In this document: positions 1-8,231 of the stretch, one piece after another
Layout of the letters: every line of letters begins with the position of its first letter
Position numbering within the stretch: the stretch's first letter is position 1
Assembly: GCF_902804475.1 (NCBI RefSeq)
Contig: NZ_CADCSU010000109.1
Location: forward strand, 1-37,810
Origin: Flavobacterium bizetiae
GTDB taxonomy: Bacteria; Bacteroidota; Bacteroidia; Flavobacteriales; Flavobacteriaceae
Direction of reading: 5' to 3'
Length of the DNA stretch: 37,810 nt
Notes under the pieces: model-generated
Databases searched by the model: none
What the model saw: the letters and a program-made list of their open reading frames with translations, nothing else
What the model was told of the DNA's origin: nothing
Translations under genes and position numbers: made by a program

Positions 1-250
1 GATTTATTAAAATAATCATCTGCGCAAATCTGCCTAAATCCTTTTAAAATCTGCGTGAAACAAAAAAATAAAATCTTTTTAATCCTGTAATCTGTAGCAA
101 AAATTTAAACACATATTTTTTCACCCAGATTTCACAGATTGCAGCAGATAATCAAAGATTTAATTTTAAAAATCATCTGCCCAAATCCTTTTTAAAATCT
201 GCGTGAAACAAAAAAATCTGCTTAATCCTGTAATCTGTGGCATAAAAAAA
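1..250. repeat. Two direct copies of an intergenic 'ATCTGCGTGAAA ... AATCTGTGGCA' repeat
   Basis: This spacer downstream of the methyltransferase gene carries two direct, imperfect copies of one unit, at about 14-103 and 171-250. Each runs AATCATCTGC, then AAATCC, then AAAATCTGCGTGAAACAAAA, then TTAATCCTGTAATCTGTRGCA. The stretch between them (121-165) holds further related words (CAGATTTCACAGATT, GCAGCAGAT). Related words recur at about 29860-30020 and 31480-31520. No coding signal is seen; a short minus-strand open frame across the repeats is not credible. The function is unknown. Such degenerate repeats may be relics of mobile intergenic elements or may act in transcript 3' ends. Confidence 0.7.
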
Positions 251-251
251 A

Positions 252-1019
252 TCACCCTTCCCTACCATAAAGCAAAAGCCTCTTAAAAGAATATATCGCC
301 GGAAGTTTCGGGAAATGTAGTGCGATTCTTTTCTTATACGTATTAATAAAAAGTGCTTTCTCATCGCCATCCAAACGCTCGATATACGGAATCAAAGCCG
401 ATCCCGAAATAAAATTATAAAGCGTTTCATGATCGTTCGCGATTATCGGATATACTTTTTGCTGAATCTTAAGATCTTCCAATCCGCCATCAAACAAAAT
501 TTGGGCATATTCATCAATACTCAAAACCGGAGAATCTCTTTTATAACCTTTTAGATAGGACTTAAAAGGTTCTTCATCCACCAATTCGGCTAGAATTATA
601 TTCAGTTTATTTTCAGGCTGAACCGGCATTTGTACCGCAAATTGCCCTTTTGGATTCACGAGTTTTATCAATTCAGTAAACAAAGTTTCATGATTGTTAG
701 ACCATTGCAAAGCCGCATTACTAAAAATCAAATCCCATTTTTCGCCCGACTTCAGCGTTTCTTCGGTAGTTGCTTTTCTAAAATGCAAATTATCCGTTTC
801 TAAAGACTTCGATTGTTCCAGCATTTCTGCCGAAGAATCGACACCCAGAAAATTAGCTTCTGCAAATTTATCCGCCAAAATTGCCGTTTGTTCCCCCGTT
901 CCGCAGCCCAAATCAATCGCTTTCATTCCGCTTACAGGTTCAATAAAATCCGCCAAATCATAAAAAGGCTGATAACGAATATTTTTAAATTTATTATAAA
1001 TCTCTGGATTCCAAGGCAT
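252..1019 (-). CDS. tam: Tam-like SAM-dependent methyltransferase (trans-aconitate 2-methyltransferase family)
   Basis: A class I S-adenosylmethionine methyltransferase of 255 residues, the usual length for E. coli Tam, which methylates trans-aconitate in the cytoplasm. The SAM-binding motif I is AIDLGCGTG at residues 34-42, followed by the acidic motif II in GVDSSAEML. The family-typical stretches WDLIFSNAALQW and FAVQMP follow, and the start MPWNPEIYNKF resembles the Tam N-terminus (WNP.LY..F). The ATG at 1019 is the natural start. The gene appears monocistronic: it is separated from the upstream minus-strand kinase gene by about 310 bp that hold a repeat. Fold and family are secure. The exact substrate is inferred from similarity and could be another small carboxylic acid. 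Confidence 0.8.
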   Translation of the reverse strand: MPWNPEIYNKFKNIRYQPFYDLADFIEPVSGMKAIDLGCGTGEQTAILADKFAEANFLGVDSSAEMLEQSKSLETDNLHFRKATTEETLKSGEKWDLIFSNAALQWSNNHETLFTELIKLVNPKGQFAVQMPVQPENKLNIILAELVDEEPFKSYLKGYKRDSPVLSIDEYAQILFDGGLEDLKIQQKVYPIIANDHETLYNFISGSALIPYIERLDGDEKALFINTYKKRIALHFPKLPAIYSFKRLLLYGREG

Positions 1020-1118
1020 CTTATTTCATTTTACAATCTTATTGCATCAGGAAAAACTCATGATCAAATAAAATTTAGTTACTAAAAACTAAGATACAAA
1101 ATTCTAATGGGTTTTATT

Positions 1119-1219
1119 AGGAGCTATTTCCAGCCATCCACTATATCTTTTATTTTTTTTAAGAAAAAAAATAAAAGAATGCCGCTGCTGTCTGGGCTAG
1201 GGAAATCGGTTTCATGAGA
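1119..1219. repeat. AGGAGCT/GGGCTAGG hairpin repeat, copy A
   Basis: First of three copies of an intergenic element (others at about 15222 and 31991). It opens with AGGAGCTATTTCC and closes with GGGCTAGGGAAATCGGTTTC followed by ATGAGA. Between lies a perfect 15-bp inverted repeat, 1146-1160 with 1164-1178, separated by AAG. That stem is A/T only at its tip and differs in sequence from the stems of the other copies, although pairing is kept. The element lies in the 310-bp gap between two minus-strand genes; nothing else is recognised there. Confidence 0.75.
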
Positions 1220-1329
1220 AGTGAATTGGAAAATAGAAATCTGTTATTCATTATAACTTCAATTAAAAACAAAAAGACAATACACCTTCAGCATATCGTC
1301 TTTTCATTAATTAAATAAATAGTAAAATC

Positions 1330-4300
1330 TTAAACAGGTAATATAATATGAAATTCAGCGCCAACATCCTCTTCGGCTTTTGAGAAGATAATACCTTTAT
1401 GATTTTCTACAATTTTTTTTCCAATTGCTAGACCAATTCCGGTTCCGGAGTAGACTTCGTTGTTATGTAACCTTTGGAAGATGGTAAAAATTTTGTTTTC
1501 GTATTGTTTGTTAAAACCTATTCCGTTATCCTTTATAATGATTTCGCAATAGCTTAATTTGGGATCTAAGGTAGGGTATTTTTGAACTTGACCCGCGCTC
1601 ACTTTCTGAGAATATATTTCGACTTTAGAGAGCGAACCGTCGTTTTTATAGAACTTAAGAGCATTGCTTATTAAATTATAAAAAAGCTGGTTCATTTGCA
1701 ACGGAATCGCATTGATTACAGGCAACAAACCTACTTTTATATCAAGCTTACGTTCTTCGATCATTAACTCAAAATCAACCAGAATATCAGCTAGAATCAC
1801 GTTTAAATCTGTAGTTACAAATTGTCGGTCAGGATTATTAAGATACGAATATGCCAATAAATCTTTTATAAGCGTATTCATCCTAATGGACGATTTGCTA
1901 ATTTTTTCGACCAAAACAAGAGCTTCTGCAGAAAAATCTTCATTCATTTCCAGCAGTCGGCTTATAAACATCAATATTTTACGCAAAGGTTCCTGCAAAT
2001 CATGACTCGCTACATAGGCGTATTCCTGCAATTGAACATTGGCTCCGTGTAAATTCTTAACCGAGCTTTCGAGTTCTTTATTAGCGGTTAACAAATCAGT
2101 AGTACGTTCCTCAACTTTTGCTTCTAATTCACTTGATAATATTTGCAGTCTTTTTTCGATGATTCTACGTTCGGTAATATCTTCAATAGCCAATAAAATC
2201 AGTTGTTCTTTGCTGTTTTCATTGGTTACTTGTCTGGCATTTAGCAGCATAATACTTTCACCATAAGGCAAAAGATTTACTGATATTTGATAATCATCAA
2301 GTTGTGTTTTTTCGGGCAATACTTTTTCAAGCATGGCACGCATCGGAATATTATCAAAAAGGTGATTTTGAATTTCATAAATCAGTTTTCCGCTTGCTTC
2401 TTCTTTAGCAATATTGTATTTTTTAGAAAATGCCCTGTTGATATTTTTAATTCTCAAATTAGTATCCAGCACTACTATAGGTTCACGAAGTGTTGCTACA
2501 ATAGCCTCAGTATAATTTTTAGAAATATTAATTTGCTGCTGTTTGTTTAAAAGCTCCTGATTAATCTGCAAAAGCTCTTCATTACTTGATTGCAGCTCTT
2601 CTTTTGAAGTTTCAAGCTCTTCATTCAGACTTTGCAGTTCCTCGCTCCCACTTAGTAATTCTTCGTTAGCGCTTTGCAATTCTTCGTTTGATGCTTCCTG
2701 CTCTTCGCTAATCGCATTTACATCATCATGTATTTTTGCCAGTTCTTTTTCGAGCTGGGCAATCTTTCTTAAATTGGCATTTTCGCGAATTTCATCTGCG
2801 GTAAATTCACTTGATGATATATCTTCTTTTCTAAGGATACTTTTATAAAATAATACTAAAAAATAAGGTTCAGAAGTATCTTCAAGCAGTCGAATTTCGA
2901 TTGTAATTTCACTAATTGCTCCTCTGCTTTTTACCTGAATGCCTTCTTTTTTAACCAATGCACCTGATTCTTTGGCTTTATGCCAGATATTTCTAAGTTC
3001 GAAAGCCAATCCTTCCCGGGCCATTTTTAGCAAATTAAAAGTCGGTTTTCCGGTAGAAAGTTCAATAAAATCAGCAATCGATCCGTTTATGTGCACGATA
3101 TCCATTTGTTCATTAACTATGACACTGGCAGGGGTATAATTCGATAATAATACGGCTTCGGCGCTTTTTCTAAAATCTTCTTTAATAATCTCTTTTCTGG
3201 GTATATTTGTTTTTAGTGTTTTTAATTTATCATTCGATTCCATACCAGAATGCACAAATCTCCCTGAAACCTGCTTGCGGGTATAAATTTTTCCTGCTTT
3301 CTCAAACGGTTGAAAAAGTTCAGCGGCAGGAACAGCAGTTTCGGATTTGCCTAAAAGTAAAAATCCATTTTCTTTCAAGGCATAATGAAAAGTAGTCAGT
3401 GATTTTTTTTGTAAAAACGAATCCATGTAAATAAATACATTTCGACAGGTTATCAAATCCATACGGGCAAAAGGCGGATCTGTTAGAAAATTATGAACAG
3501 CAAAGATGCATAAATCCCTAATTTGTCTTTTAATTTTATAACCACTTGTGTTAGCTGTAAAATATTTAGTCAGAATGGTCTCAGAAACATTTCGCATTTG
3601 CGATTTTCTGTAAAACCCAATTCTTGCTTTGGCTATAGCCACTTCTGAAATATCCGAAGCAAAGATCTGAATTTCTTTTCCCTCCAGATTTTCGCCTAAA
3701 TATTCATGCAGGGCAATTGCTAAAGTATAAGCTTCTTCTCCGGTAGAACATCCTGCAATCCAGATACGAATAGAATTTCCCTCAGTTACTCTGCTGGTTA
3801 ATATCGGGAAAACTTTTTCTCTCATTATCTGAAAGATCTTGGTATCTCTAAAAAATTCTGTCACAGGAATCAATAAATCATTAAATAAATCTTCAGACGC
3901 GACCTTATCGCCCTGAAGCACTTTTAGATAATCTCTTAGAGTAACTATTTTATTCAGTGCCATTCGTCTGGCAATGCGTCGGCGTATGGTAGTTTGTTTA
4001 TAATACGTAAAATCAACCCCGCTATGATGACGTAATATTTTAATAATCTCCTGAAAAACTACTTCGTCATTTGGATCATTTTCCTGAATAAAATTCTCTT
4101 TTGCTTTGGCGAGTTCAATCAATTTGGCTACGATCTGACTTGGTGATAAAACATAGTCTACCACTCCGGCATTGATGGCGTTTTGTGGCATTTCGCTATT
4201 GGCGGCTTCAATATCTTGTGCAAAAGTAATTCCACCATGTTTTTTGATCGCTTTAAGTCCAATTGTACCATCAGATCCGTTTCCGGAAAGTAAAACACCA

Positions 4301-4695
4301 TAAGCAAGATCAAGATGAACCTCTGCCAATGAATTAAAAAAGACGTCTATAGCCTGATTTTTAGTATCTTTTTGACGCGGACTTAATTTAAGAACACCAT
4401 CGTAAGAGGTTAGCATTTTATTCTCCGGAATAACATATATGTTATTGGGAGCCAAATGAATATCATCAGTAATTTCGTTTATCGGAATTTTTGCAACACG
4501 TGATAAAAGTTCTGTAAGCATACTGTCGTGCAACGGATGCAAGTGTTGTACAATGACATAAGCCATTTCAGAATTAGACGGAACTGCTTCTATAAATTGT
4601 CTAAAAGCTTCTAGTCCTCCTGCTGAAGCACCAATACCTACAATAGGAAAATCCTGGCGTGTAGCCTTGGGTAAACTGCTTTTTTGCTTATGCAT
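1330..4695 (-). CDS. CheB-CheR-PAS-histidine kinase fusion protein
   Basis: A 1121-residue cytoplasmic multidomain signalling protein. Residues ~15-200 form a CheB-type methylesterase domain with the catalytic set S24 (GASAGG), H51 (QHLHP) and D142 (GNGSDGT). Next is a CheR-type methyltransferase, with the N-terminal helical part (TTIRRRIARRM), the SAM motif AGCSTGEEAYTLAI and ITCRNVFIYM. A PAS-like region, a Glu-rich coiled coil (repeats of NEELQS), a second PAS domain (~745-860) and a histidine kinase follow. The kinase has H898 in YVASHDLQEPLRK and a C-terminal HATPase with NALKFY and GTGIGLAIGKKIVENH. Such fusions are known, but their targets in non-flagellated bacteria are mostly undefined. 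No CheA, CheW or receptor gene is nearby. It lies 64 bp behind a response regulator gene and is probably co-transcribed with it. Confidence 0.9.
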   Translation of the reverse strand: MHKQKSSLPKATRQDFPIVGIGASAGGLEAFRQFIEAVPSNSEMAYVIVQHLHPLHDSMLTELLSRVAKIPINEITDDIHLAPNNIYVIPENKMLTSYDGVLKLSPRQKDTKNQAIDVFFNSLAEVHLDLAYGVLLSGNGSDGTIGLKAIKKHGGITFAQDIEAANSEMPQNAINAGVVDYVLSPSQIVAKLIELAKAKENFIQENDPNDEVVFQEIIKILRHHSGVDFTYYKQTTIRRRIARRMALNKIVTLRDYLKVLQGDKVASEDLFNDLLIPVTEFFRDTKIFQIMREKVFPILTSRVTEGNSIRIWIAGCSTGEEAYTLAIALHEYLGENLEGKEIQIFASDISEVAIAKARIGFYRKSQMRNVSETILTKYFTANTSGYKIKRQIRDLCIFAVHNFLTDPPFARMDLITCRNVFIYMDSFLQKKSLTTFHYALKENGFLLLGKSETAVPAAELFQPFEKAGKIYTRKQVSGRFVHSGMESNDKLKTLKTNIPRKEIIKEDFRKSAEAVLLSNYTPASVIVNEQMDIVHINGSIADFIELSTGKPTFNLLKMAREGLAFELRNIWHKAKESGALVKKEGIQVKSRGAISEITIEIRLLEDTSEPYFLVLFYKSILRKEDISSSEFTADEIRENANLRKIAQLEKELAKIHDDVNAISEEQEASNEELQSANEELLSGSEELQSLNEELETSKEELQSSNEELLQINQELLNKQQQINISKNYTEAIVATLREPIVVLDTNLRIKNINRAFSKKYNIAKEEASGKLIYEIQNHLFDNIPMRAMLEKVLPEKTQLDDYQISVNLLPYGESIMLLNARQVTNENSKEQLILLAIEDITERRIIEKRLQILSSELEAKVEERTTDLLTANKELESSVKNLHGANVQLQEYAYVASHDLQEPLRKILMFISRLLEMNEDFSAEALVLVEKISKSSIRMNTLIKDLLAYSYLNNPDRQFVTTDLNVILADILVDFELMIEERKLDIKVGLLPVINAIPLQMNQLFYNLISNALKFYKNDGSLSKVEIYSQKVSAGQVQKYPTLDPKLSYCEIIIKDNGIGFNKQYENKIFTIFQRLHNNEVYSGTGIGLAIGKKIVENHKGIIFSKAEEDVGAEFHIILPV

Positions 4696-4759
4696 GATTT
4701 CAATTTTTAGGTATTAAGGAATAATCTCTAAACAATATTCCATGTAAACGCTTTGAAAT

Positions 4760-5212
4760 CTATACTGTAATGATATAAGATTCAATTTTTGCATGCTTCA
4801 ACTTTTCCTTCCAATCGGTTTCGATAACCTTTTTTAGCAATTTTTTTAAATCACTAAAAGCGATTGGTTTTATAATATAAGCATTAGCACCTAATCCAAA
4901 AGTATTATTAATACCATCGCTAGTTGCTGAAGTTGAATAAATAGCAATCACTGGAACATCTTTAAATCTGGTATCTTCCCGAATTTGCTGAAGGGTTTCA
5001 AAACCAGACAAAATAGGCATGTTAAGATCTAAAAAAATAATATCAGGAATACCTAAAGTGTTATCTGCAAGACGGTTTAGAAGTTCTATACCGTTTTTAC
5101 AAAATTCGACAGGATAATTCAAATTCAGATCTTCTACTGCTTCTGCAAAAAACTCTCTGTCGTCTTCATCATCATCAGTAAGTAAAATCTTTATATTCTC
5201 GTTTATGTTCAT
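4760..5212 (-). CDS. Single-domain response regulator (Rcp1-like receiver)
   Basis: A 150-residue stand-alone receiver. It has the acidic pocket D13-D14-D15 (LLTDDDEDD), phospho-acceptor D62 (FLDLNMP), the conserved Ser/Thr in IYSTS and the Lys in IIKPIA. The DDEDDREFF start and LDLNMPILSG are typical of small regulators that pair with phytochrome-like or PAS kinases. There is no output domain, so it probably relays phosphate or binds a partner protein. An upstream in-frame TTG at 5233 belongs to a TAnnTTTG promoter element, so the ATG at 5212 is chosen, with a leader of about 12 nt. It heads a two-gene unit with the CheB-CheR-kinase, which is its likely partner. Its closest relative in the window is the regulator at 37145. 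Confidence 0.88.
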   Translation of the reverse strand: MNINENIKILLTDDDEDDREFFAEAVEDLNLNYPVEFCKNGIELLNRLADNTLGIPDIIFLDLNMPILSGFETLQQIREDTRFKDVPVIAIYSTSATSDGINNTFGLGANAYIIKPIAFSDLKKLLKKVIETDWKEKLKHAKIESYIITV

Positions 5213-5230
5213 TGGGGCTATCGTATATAT

Positions 5231-5238
5231 CAAATGTA
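5231..5238 (-). promoter_or_regulatory. -7 promoter element (TACATTTG) of the regulator/CheBR-kinase unit
   Basis: Read on the minus strand, this is an exact match to the Bacteroidota -7 consensus TAnnTTTG, placed 18 nt before the ATG at 5212. The expected -33 TTG is not clear; GAAAC (plus strand, about 5262) is the nearest candidate. The element overlaps the in-frame TTG at 5233, which argues against translation from that codon. Confidence 0.5.
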
Positions 5239-5461
5239 CACTTAAATAAACGGGAATAGGCGAAACATATTTATTTACTCAGGCTTTTGACTTCTACCAT
5301 ACCAACTTATCTCATATATAATCCCTGAAAGTCTACTCTCATTGATAAGAATGTTTTTGATGTGATTAAAAATAATTTTAACAAGTTTAAAATTAAATAG
5401 TCTTTTAGCTACATAAAATTAAGAATCGATCAATATCAGAAACCCATTCTAAACTTTCTCG

Positions 5462-5493
5462 TTTGTAAATACCTGATCAATTCTATATATTTA
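5462..5493 (+). promoter_or_regulatory. Putative promoter of the HELEH lipoprotein gene
   Basis: TTTG at 5462-5465, a 20-bp spacer, then TATATTTA at 5486-5493 (7 of 8 matches to TAnnTTTG). The predicted transcription start is near 5500. The rest of the 5234-5461 spacer is AT-rich with nothing recognised. Confidence 0.4.
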
Positions 5494-5558
5494 CCCCTTA
5501 GCCATTTTTGTTTGGCAATAGAATGAAGTTAAAACCAAAACCACATCTCTTTAACTCT

Positions 5559-6587
5559 ATGAAAAACTTTACTTTACTCCTTTTATCTTTTATCTTATTT
5601 AGTTGTTCCGTTTCTAAACCTTCCCCAAAAAATCAATATTCAGATATTATCGATAAAGTCAAAAACATTGATGATAGCATAAATGTGGGGCAAATGACGA
5701 TTCATAATGCTTTCAAAAATCAAATTCTCGCCCATCGTTCCGGTAAATTCGACAGTTTGACGATTTTAAACAAGGTTTATAAACCTAATAAATATGCTTT
5801 CGACAATTGCCTTTCTCAAATATTCGGAGAAGAAAACGGGCTTAAATTCAAACCCAATGGCATTTATTCCTGGAATCGAAACTTATTAAAAGACCATGAA
5901 GCGCTCATCAAACAAAAACTTACTGTTTTAGATTCGGTAAACATTAATCAATTGTTTACGAAACATTTAAAAGCATTACAAGAAATTACTGGCCAGAAAG
6001 GAAAAGGAAAATGGATGGTATATTTTGGACCTAAAGACTTTCAGATTTTTGGCGGCTGCGATAACAATTCTATGATATTGGATATGTTTGGCTCTGAGTG
6101 GAACAGCAAATCGATTGATAAAGTTTTTGCACACGAACTAGAACATTTGCTTTTTAATCCGGCTTTAGAGAAAGATCCAAACGGACAAAAAGGTTTGGGT
6201 ATTACACTAGATGAAGGATTGGCGGTTTACTTTACTTCTCTGTACTTAAATCAATCTCTGGAAGAAGCTTTGTATGGCGATGATACTAAAATTTTGTTCA
6301 GTCGCGAAAAAGAAATTTTCGAAAAACTAGAACCTTATTTTTATAAAACCAACGAAGAAGGCTGTCCTATTTTTAGACATTGCGGAAGAAACAGCGAATG
6401 CAAACCCGTTATCGAAAACTTACCCAAAGAAGTCGAAAATGAATTGTGCTATTTTCTGGGCTACAGAATCATTCAAAAATATGCCGAAAAAAATGGAAAA
6501 GATTCCTGGAAAGATATTTATACAATACCTTTAAAAGATTTCTTAGAAAAAAGCGGTTATAAAGAATTTATTGCCAGCCTAAAATAA
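5559..6587 (+). CDS. Lipoprotein with HExxH...E metalloprotease-like domain
   Basis: Predicted 342-residue lipoprotein. Residues 1-16 form a short signal peptide ending in the lipobox LFSC, with C16 lipidated. The middle of the mature part carries HELEH at residues 192-196 and, 23 residues after the second His, DEGLAVYF with E219. That spacing fits a gluzincin-type zinc site (two His and a distal Glu), as in DUF2268-like predicted Zn proteases. A Cys-rich patch (EEGCPIFRHCGRNSEC) lies further on. The substrate is unknown, and it could be a peptidase acting at the cell surface or in the periplasm. The upstream in-frame TTG (5508) and ATG (5523) would put a basic extension before the signal peptide, so the ATG at 5559 is preferred. 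The next gene starts 17 bp downstream, suggesting one transcript. Confidence 0.65.
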   Translation: MKNFTLLLLSFILFSCSVSKPSPKNQYSDIIDKVKNIDDSINVGQMTIHNAFKNQILAHRSGKFDSLTILNKVYKPNKYAFDNCLSQIFGEENGLKFKPNGIYSWNRNLLKDHEALIKQKLTVLDSVNINQLFTKHLKALQEITGQKGKGKWMVYFGPKDFQIFGGCDNNSMILDMFGSEWNSKSIDKVFAHELEHLLFNPALEKDPNGQKGLGITLDEGLAVYFTSLYLNQSLEEALYGDDTKILFSREKEIFEKLEPYFYKTNEEGCPIFRHCGRNSECKPVIENLPKEVENELCYFLGYRIIQKYAEKNGKDSWKDIYTIPLKDFLEKSGYKEFIASLK

Positions 6588-6604
6588 ACCATACCAACCG
6601 CAAT

Positions 6605-7225
6605 ATGTCCCGATTAAGAAGTTTTAATTTAATATCTCAAAAGTTTGTTGCAAAATATGATGATATTCCGTTTATTCAAACCACTCATCAAAGTGATCTA
6701 AAATACCATGTAGCTGTAGACGTATTCAATACAGATTACATGACGTCCTTTTTTAGAACCTTTGATGTGTCTGATTTATATGCAATTTACATTTTAAACG
6801 AAGAAAATCTTTATTACTATTCGGATTTCAACATTATCTCAAGACATAATTTTTATGGTGCAACAATCATGATCGTTAAGGCCGAATCGGGCTTTTTTAA
6901 AAGCATCGAATACAACAATCAAAGTGAACTGGCAACTTCATTTTTCTTTAGAACTGATGCTTTTGAAACGCTAAAAACTGAAGAGATTCTGAGTAAATCT
7001 TTGTACGAAAAAGAAATTAGTGCAGGGAGTTTTAGAAAAACGATTGTTGCATGTGATCTTTTGAAACTATTAGACAACATCGACATTAATAGTGTTATGA
7101 AATTCTATACGCATAGAACCGAAGCTTCTATAGAAAAGGCTTTAAAACTAAATGATTTTATTTTGGATGAAAACGAGGATTTTATTTCTACAATAGAAAT
7201 TAGTTCATTCCAGCAGAATAAATAG
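6605..7225 (+). CDS. Hypothetical protein following the HELEH lipoprotein
   Basis: A 206-residue protein I do not recognise. There is no signal peptide, no clear membrane segment and no catalytic motif. It is rich in aromatic and acidic residues (for example LYAIYILNEENLYYYSDF), which suggests a folded soluble alpha/beta protein. It begins 17 bp after the metalloprotease-like lipoprotein and ends before a repeat-filled spacer, so the two genes probably share a transcript. A cytoplasmic protein beside a lipoprotein protease gives no direct clue to a joint function. Confidence 0.55.
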   Translation: MSRLRSFNLISQKFVAKYDDIPFIQTTHQSDLKYHVAVDVFNTDYMTSFFRTFDVSDLYAIYILNEENLYYYSDFNIISRHNFYGATIMIVKAESGFFKSIEYNNQSELATSFFFRTDAFETLKTEEILSKSLYEKEISAGSFRKTIVACDLLKLLDNIDINSVMKFYTHRTEASIEKALKLNDFILDENEDFISTIEISSFQQNK

Positions 7226-7305
7226 CCACAACCCGAGCGACAGCGAACAGGCGAAGCAATTACACGAATTTCTTTCTACAATTTATCCACAATCATAGAA
7301 AAAAT

Positions 7306-7442
7306 AATTCGCGAAAATTCGTGTAATTTGTGGTAAAATTCATCCTCATAATAATCCCTAAAAATTCGTGAATTCGTGGCTATTATTTTTAAGCCAACCA
7401 TTACAAAAGAAATTCGTGAAAATTCGTGTAATTAGTGGCAAA
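7306..7442. repeat. Three copies of an 'AATTCGTG...GTGGCA' intergenic repeat
   Basis: Three direct copies at 7306-7340, 7361-7385 and 7411-7442. The full unit is AATTCGTGAAAATTCGTG then TAATTAGTGGCAAA; the middle copy is shortened to AATTCGTGAATTCGTGGC. An inverted fragment (ATTACACGAATTTC) starts near 7259. A single word of this family recurs at about 29831 (ATTCGTGAATTCGTGGC). The copies fill the 340-bp spacer between the hypothetical gene and ribB; only the ribB promoter follows them. Confidence 0.7.
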
Positions 7443-7527
7443 CTTCCTCTTCCCAAAAAAACACGAGCAATTAAAACCAACCCTCATTTTATTGACCTAC
7501 ATCAAACTTTTGCGTATTAAACAATTC

Positions 7528-7535
7528 TAGATTTG
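7528..7535 (+). promoter_or_regulatory. -7 promoter element (TAGATTTG) of ribB
   Basis: Exact TAnnTTTG match. The nearest upstream TTG (7510-7512) is 15 bp away, shorter than the usual 17-23, so the -33 is doubtful. The element contains the TTG at 7533 that could be mistaken for a start codon. No FMN riboswitch-like fold was recognised between here and ribB. Confidence 0.4.
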
Positions 7536-7565
7536 CTGCTTATTAATTTGAAATACCCAAAACAA

Positions 7566-8228
7566 ATGATCAGCACACTAACATATCCTTTAGAAAAATT
7601 TGGTTTAACCAGCATACAACGCGTAGAAAACGCTTTAAAACATCTACAAAACGGAAAAGGAATTTTACTAACCGATGACGAAGACCGCGAAAACGAAGGT
7701 GATTTGATTTTCTCGGCACAACATATCAGCGTTCAAAACATGGCCATGATGATTCGCGAATGCAGCGGAATCGTTTGCCTTTGCTTGCCTAACGAAAAAG
7801 CCGATCAACTCGAATTGCCGTATATGGTTCAGAAAAACACCAGTAGTTTTCAGACTCCATTTACGATCACAATCGAAGCGAAAGAAGGCGTAACCACGGG
7901 AGTTTCGGCAGCAGATCGCATTACCACTATTAAAACTGCAAGCGCCATAAACGCAAAAGCATCAGATTTAGCCAGACCTGGACATATTTTCCCGTTAAGA
8001 GCCAAAAACAATGGTGTTCTCGAACGAAACGGACATACCGAAGGAAGCGTAGATTTAATGAAATTAGCCGGTTTGCAACCAGAAGCTGTTTTGTGCGAGT
8101 TAATGAATGAGGACGGAACGATGGCTAAACTTGGCAAAATCATTAGCTTTGCAGAACAGCATGATTTGGTAGTATTGTCTATAGAAGATATTATCTATTA
8201 CCGCAAATTCGTGAGAGATTATAAGTAA
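7566..8228 (+). CDS. ribB: 3,4-dihydroxy-2-butanone 4-phosphate synthase
   Basis: Converts ribulose 5-phosphate to 3,4-dihydroxy-2-butanone 4-phosphate and formate, the four-carbon precursor in riboflavin synthesis; cytoplasmic and Mg-dependent. The 220-residue protein matches the length of stand-alone RibB. It shows the acidic catalytic loop [11 protein letters not shown] at residues 36-46, the [10 protein letters not shown] segment, and [14 protein letters not shown] followed by [11 protein letters not shown]. It is not fused to GTP cyclohydrolase II (RibA), as it is in the common bifunctional RibBA. The ATG at 7566 is chosen because the earlier TTG lies inside the promoter. The Crp-type regulator follows after 3 bp, so the pair is probably co-transcribed. 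No other riboflavin gene is present here. Confidence 0.92.
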   Translation: MISTLTYPLEKFGLTSIQRVENALKHLQNGKGILLTDDEDRENEGDLIFSAQHISVQNMAMMIRECSGIVCLCLPNEKADQLELPYMVQKNTSSFQTPFTITIEAKEGVTTGVSAADRITTIKTASAINAKASDLARPGHIFPLRAKNNGVLERNGHTEGSVDLMKLAGLQPEAVLCELMNEDGTMAKLGKIISFAEQHDLVVLSIEDIIYYRKFVRDYK

Positions 8229-8231
8229 CAA

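Noticed and set aside
173..370. 65-codon open frame on the minus strand
   Set aside because: It overlaps the end of the methyltransferase gene and the repeat copies; composition is that of the repeat, with no start signal.
7283..7291. A single exact DnaA box (TTATCCACA)
   Set aside because: Isolated, inside a repeat-rich spacer, with no cluster; not taken as an origin or regulatory site.
7442..7565. FMN riboswitch ahead of ribB
   Set aside because: The leader after the predicted promoter is only about 25 nt, too short for an FMN aptamer, and no conserved aptamer words were seen.
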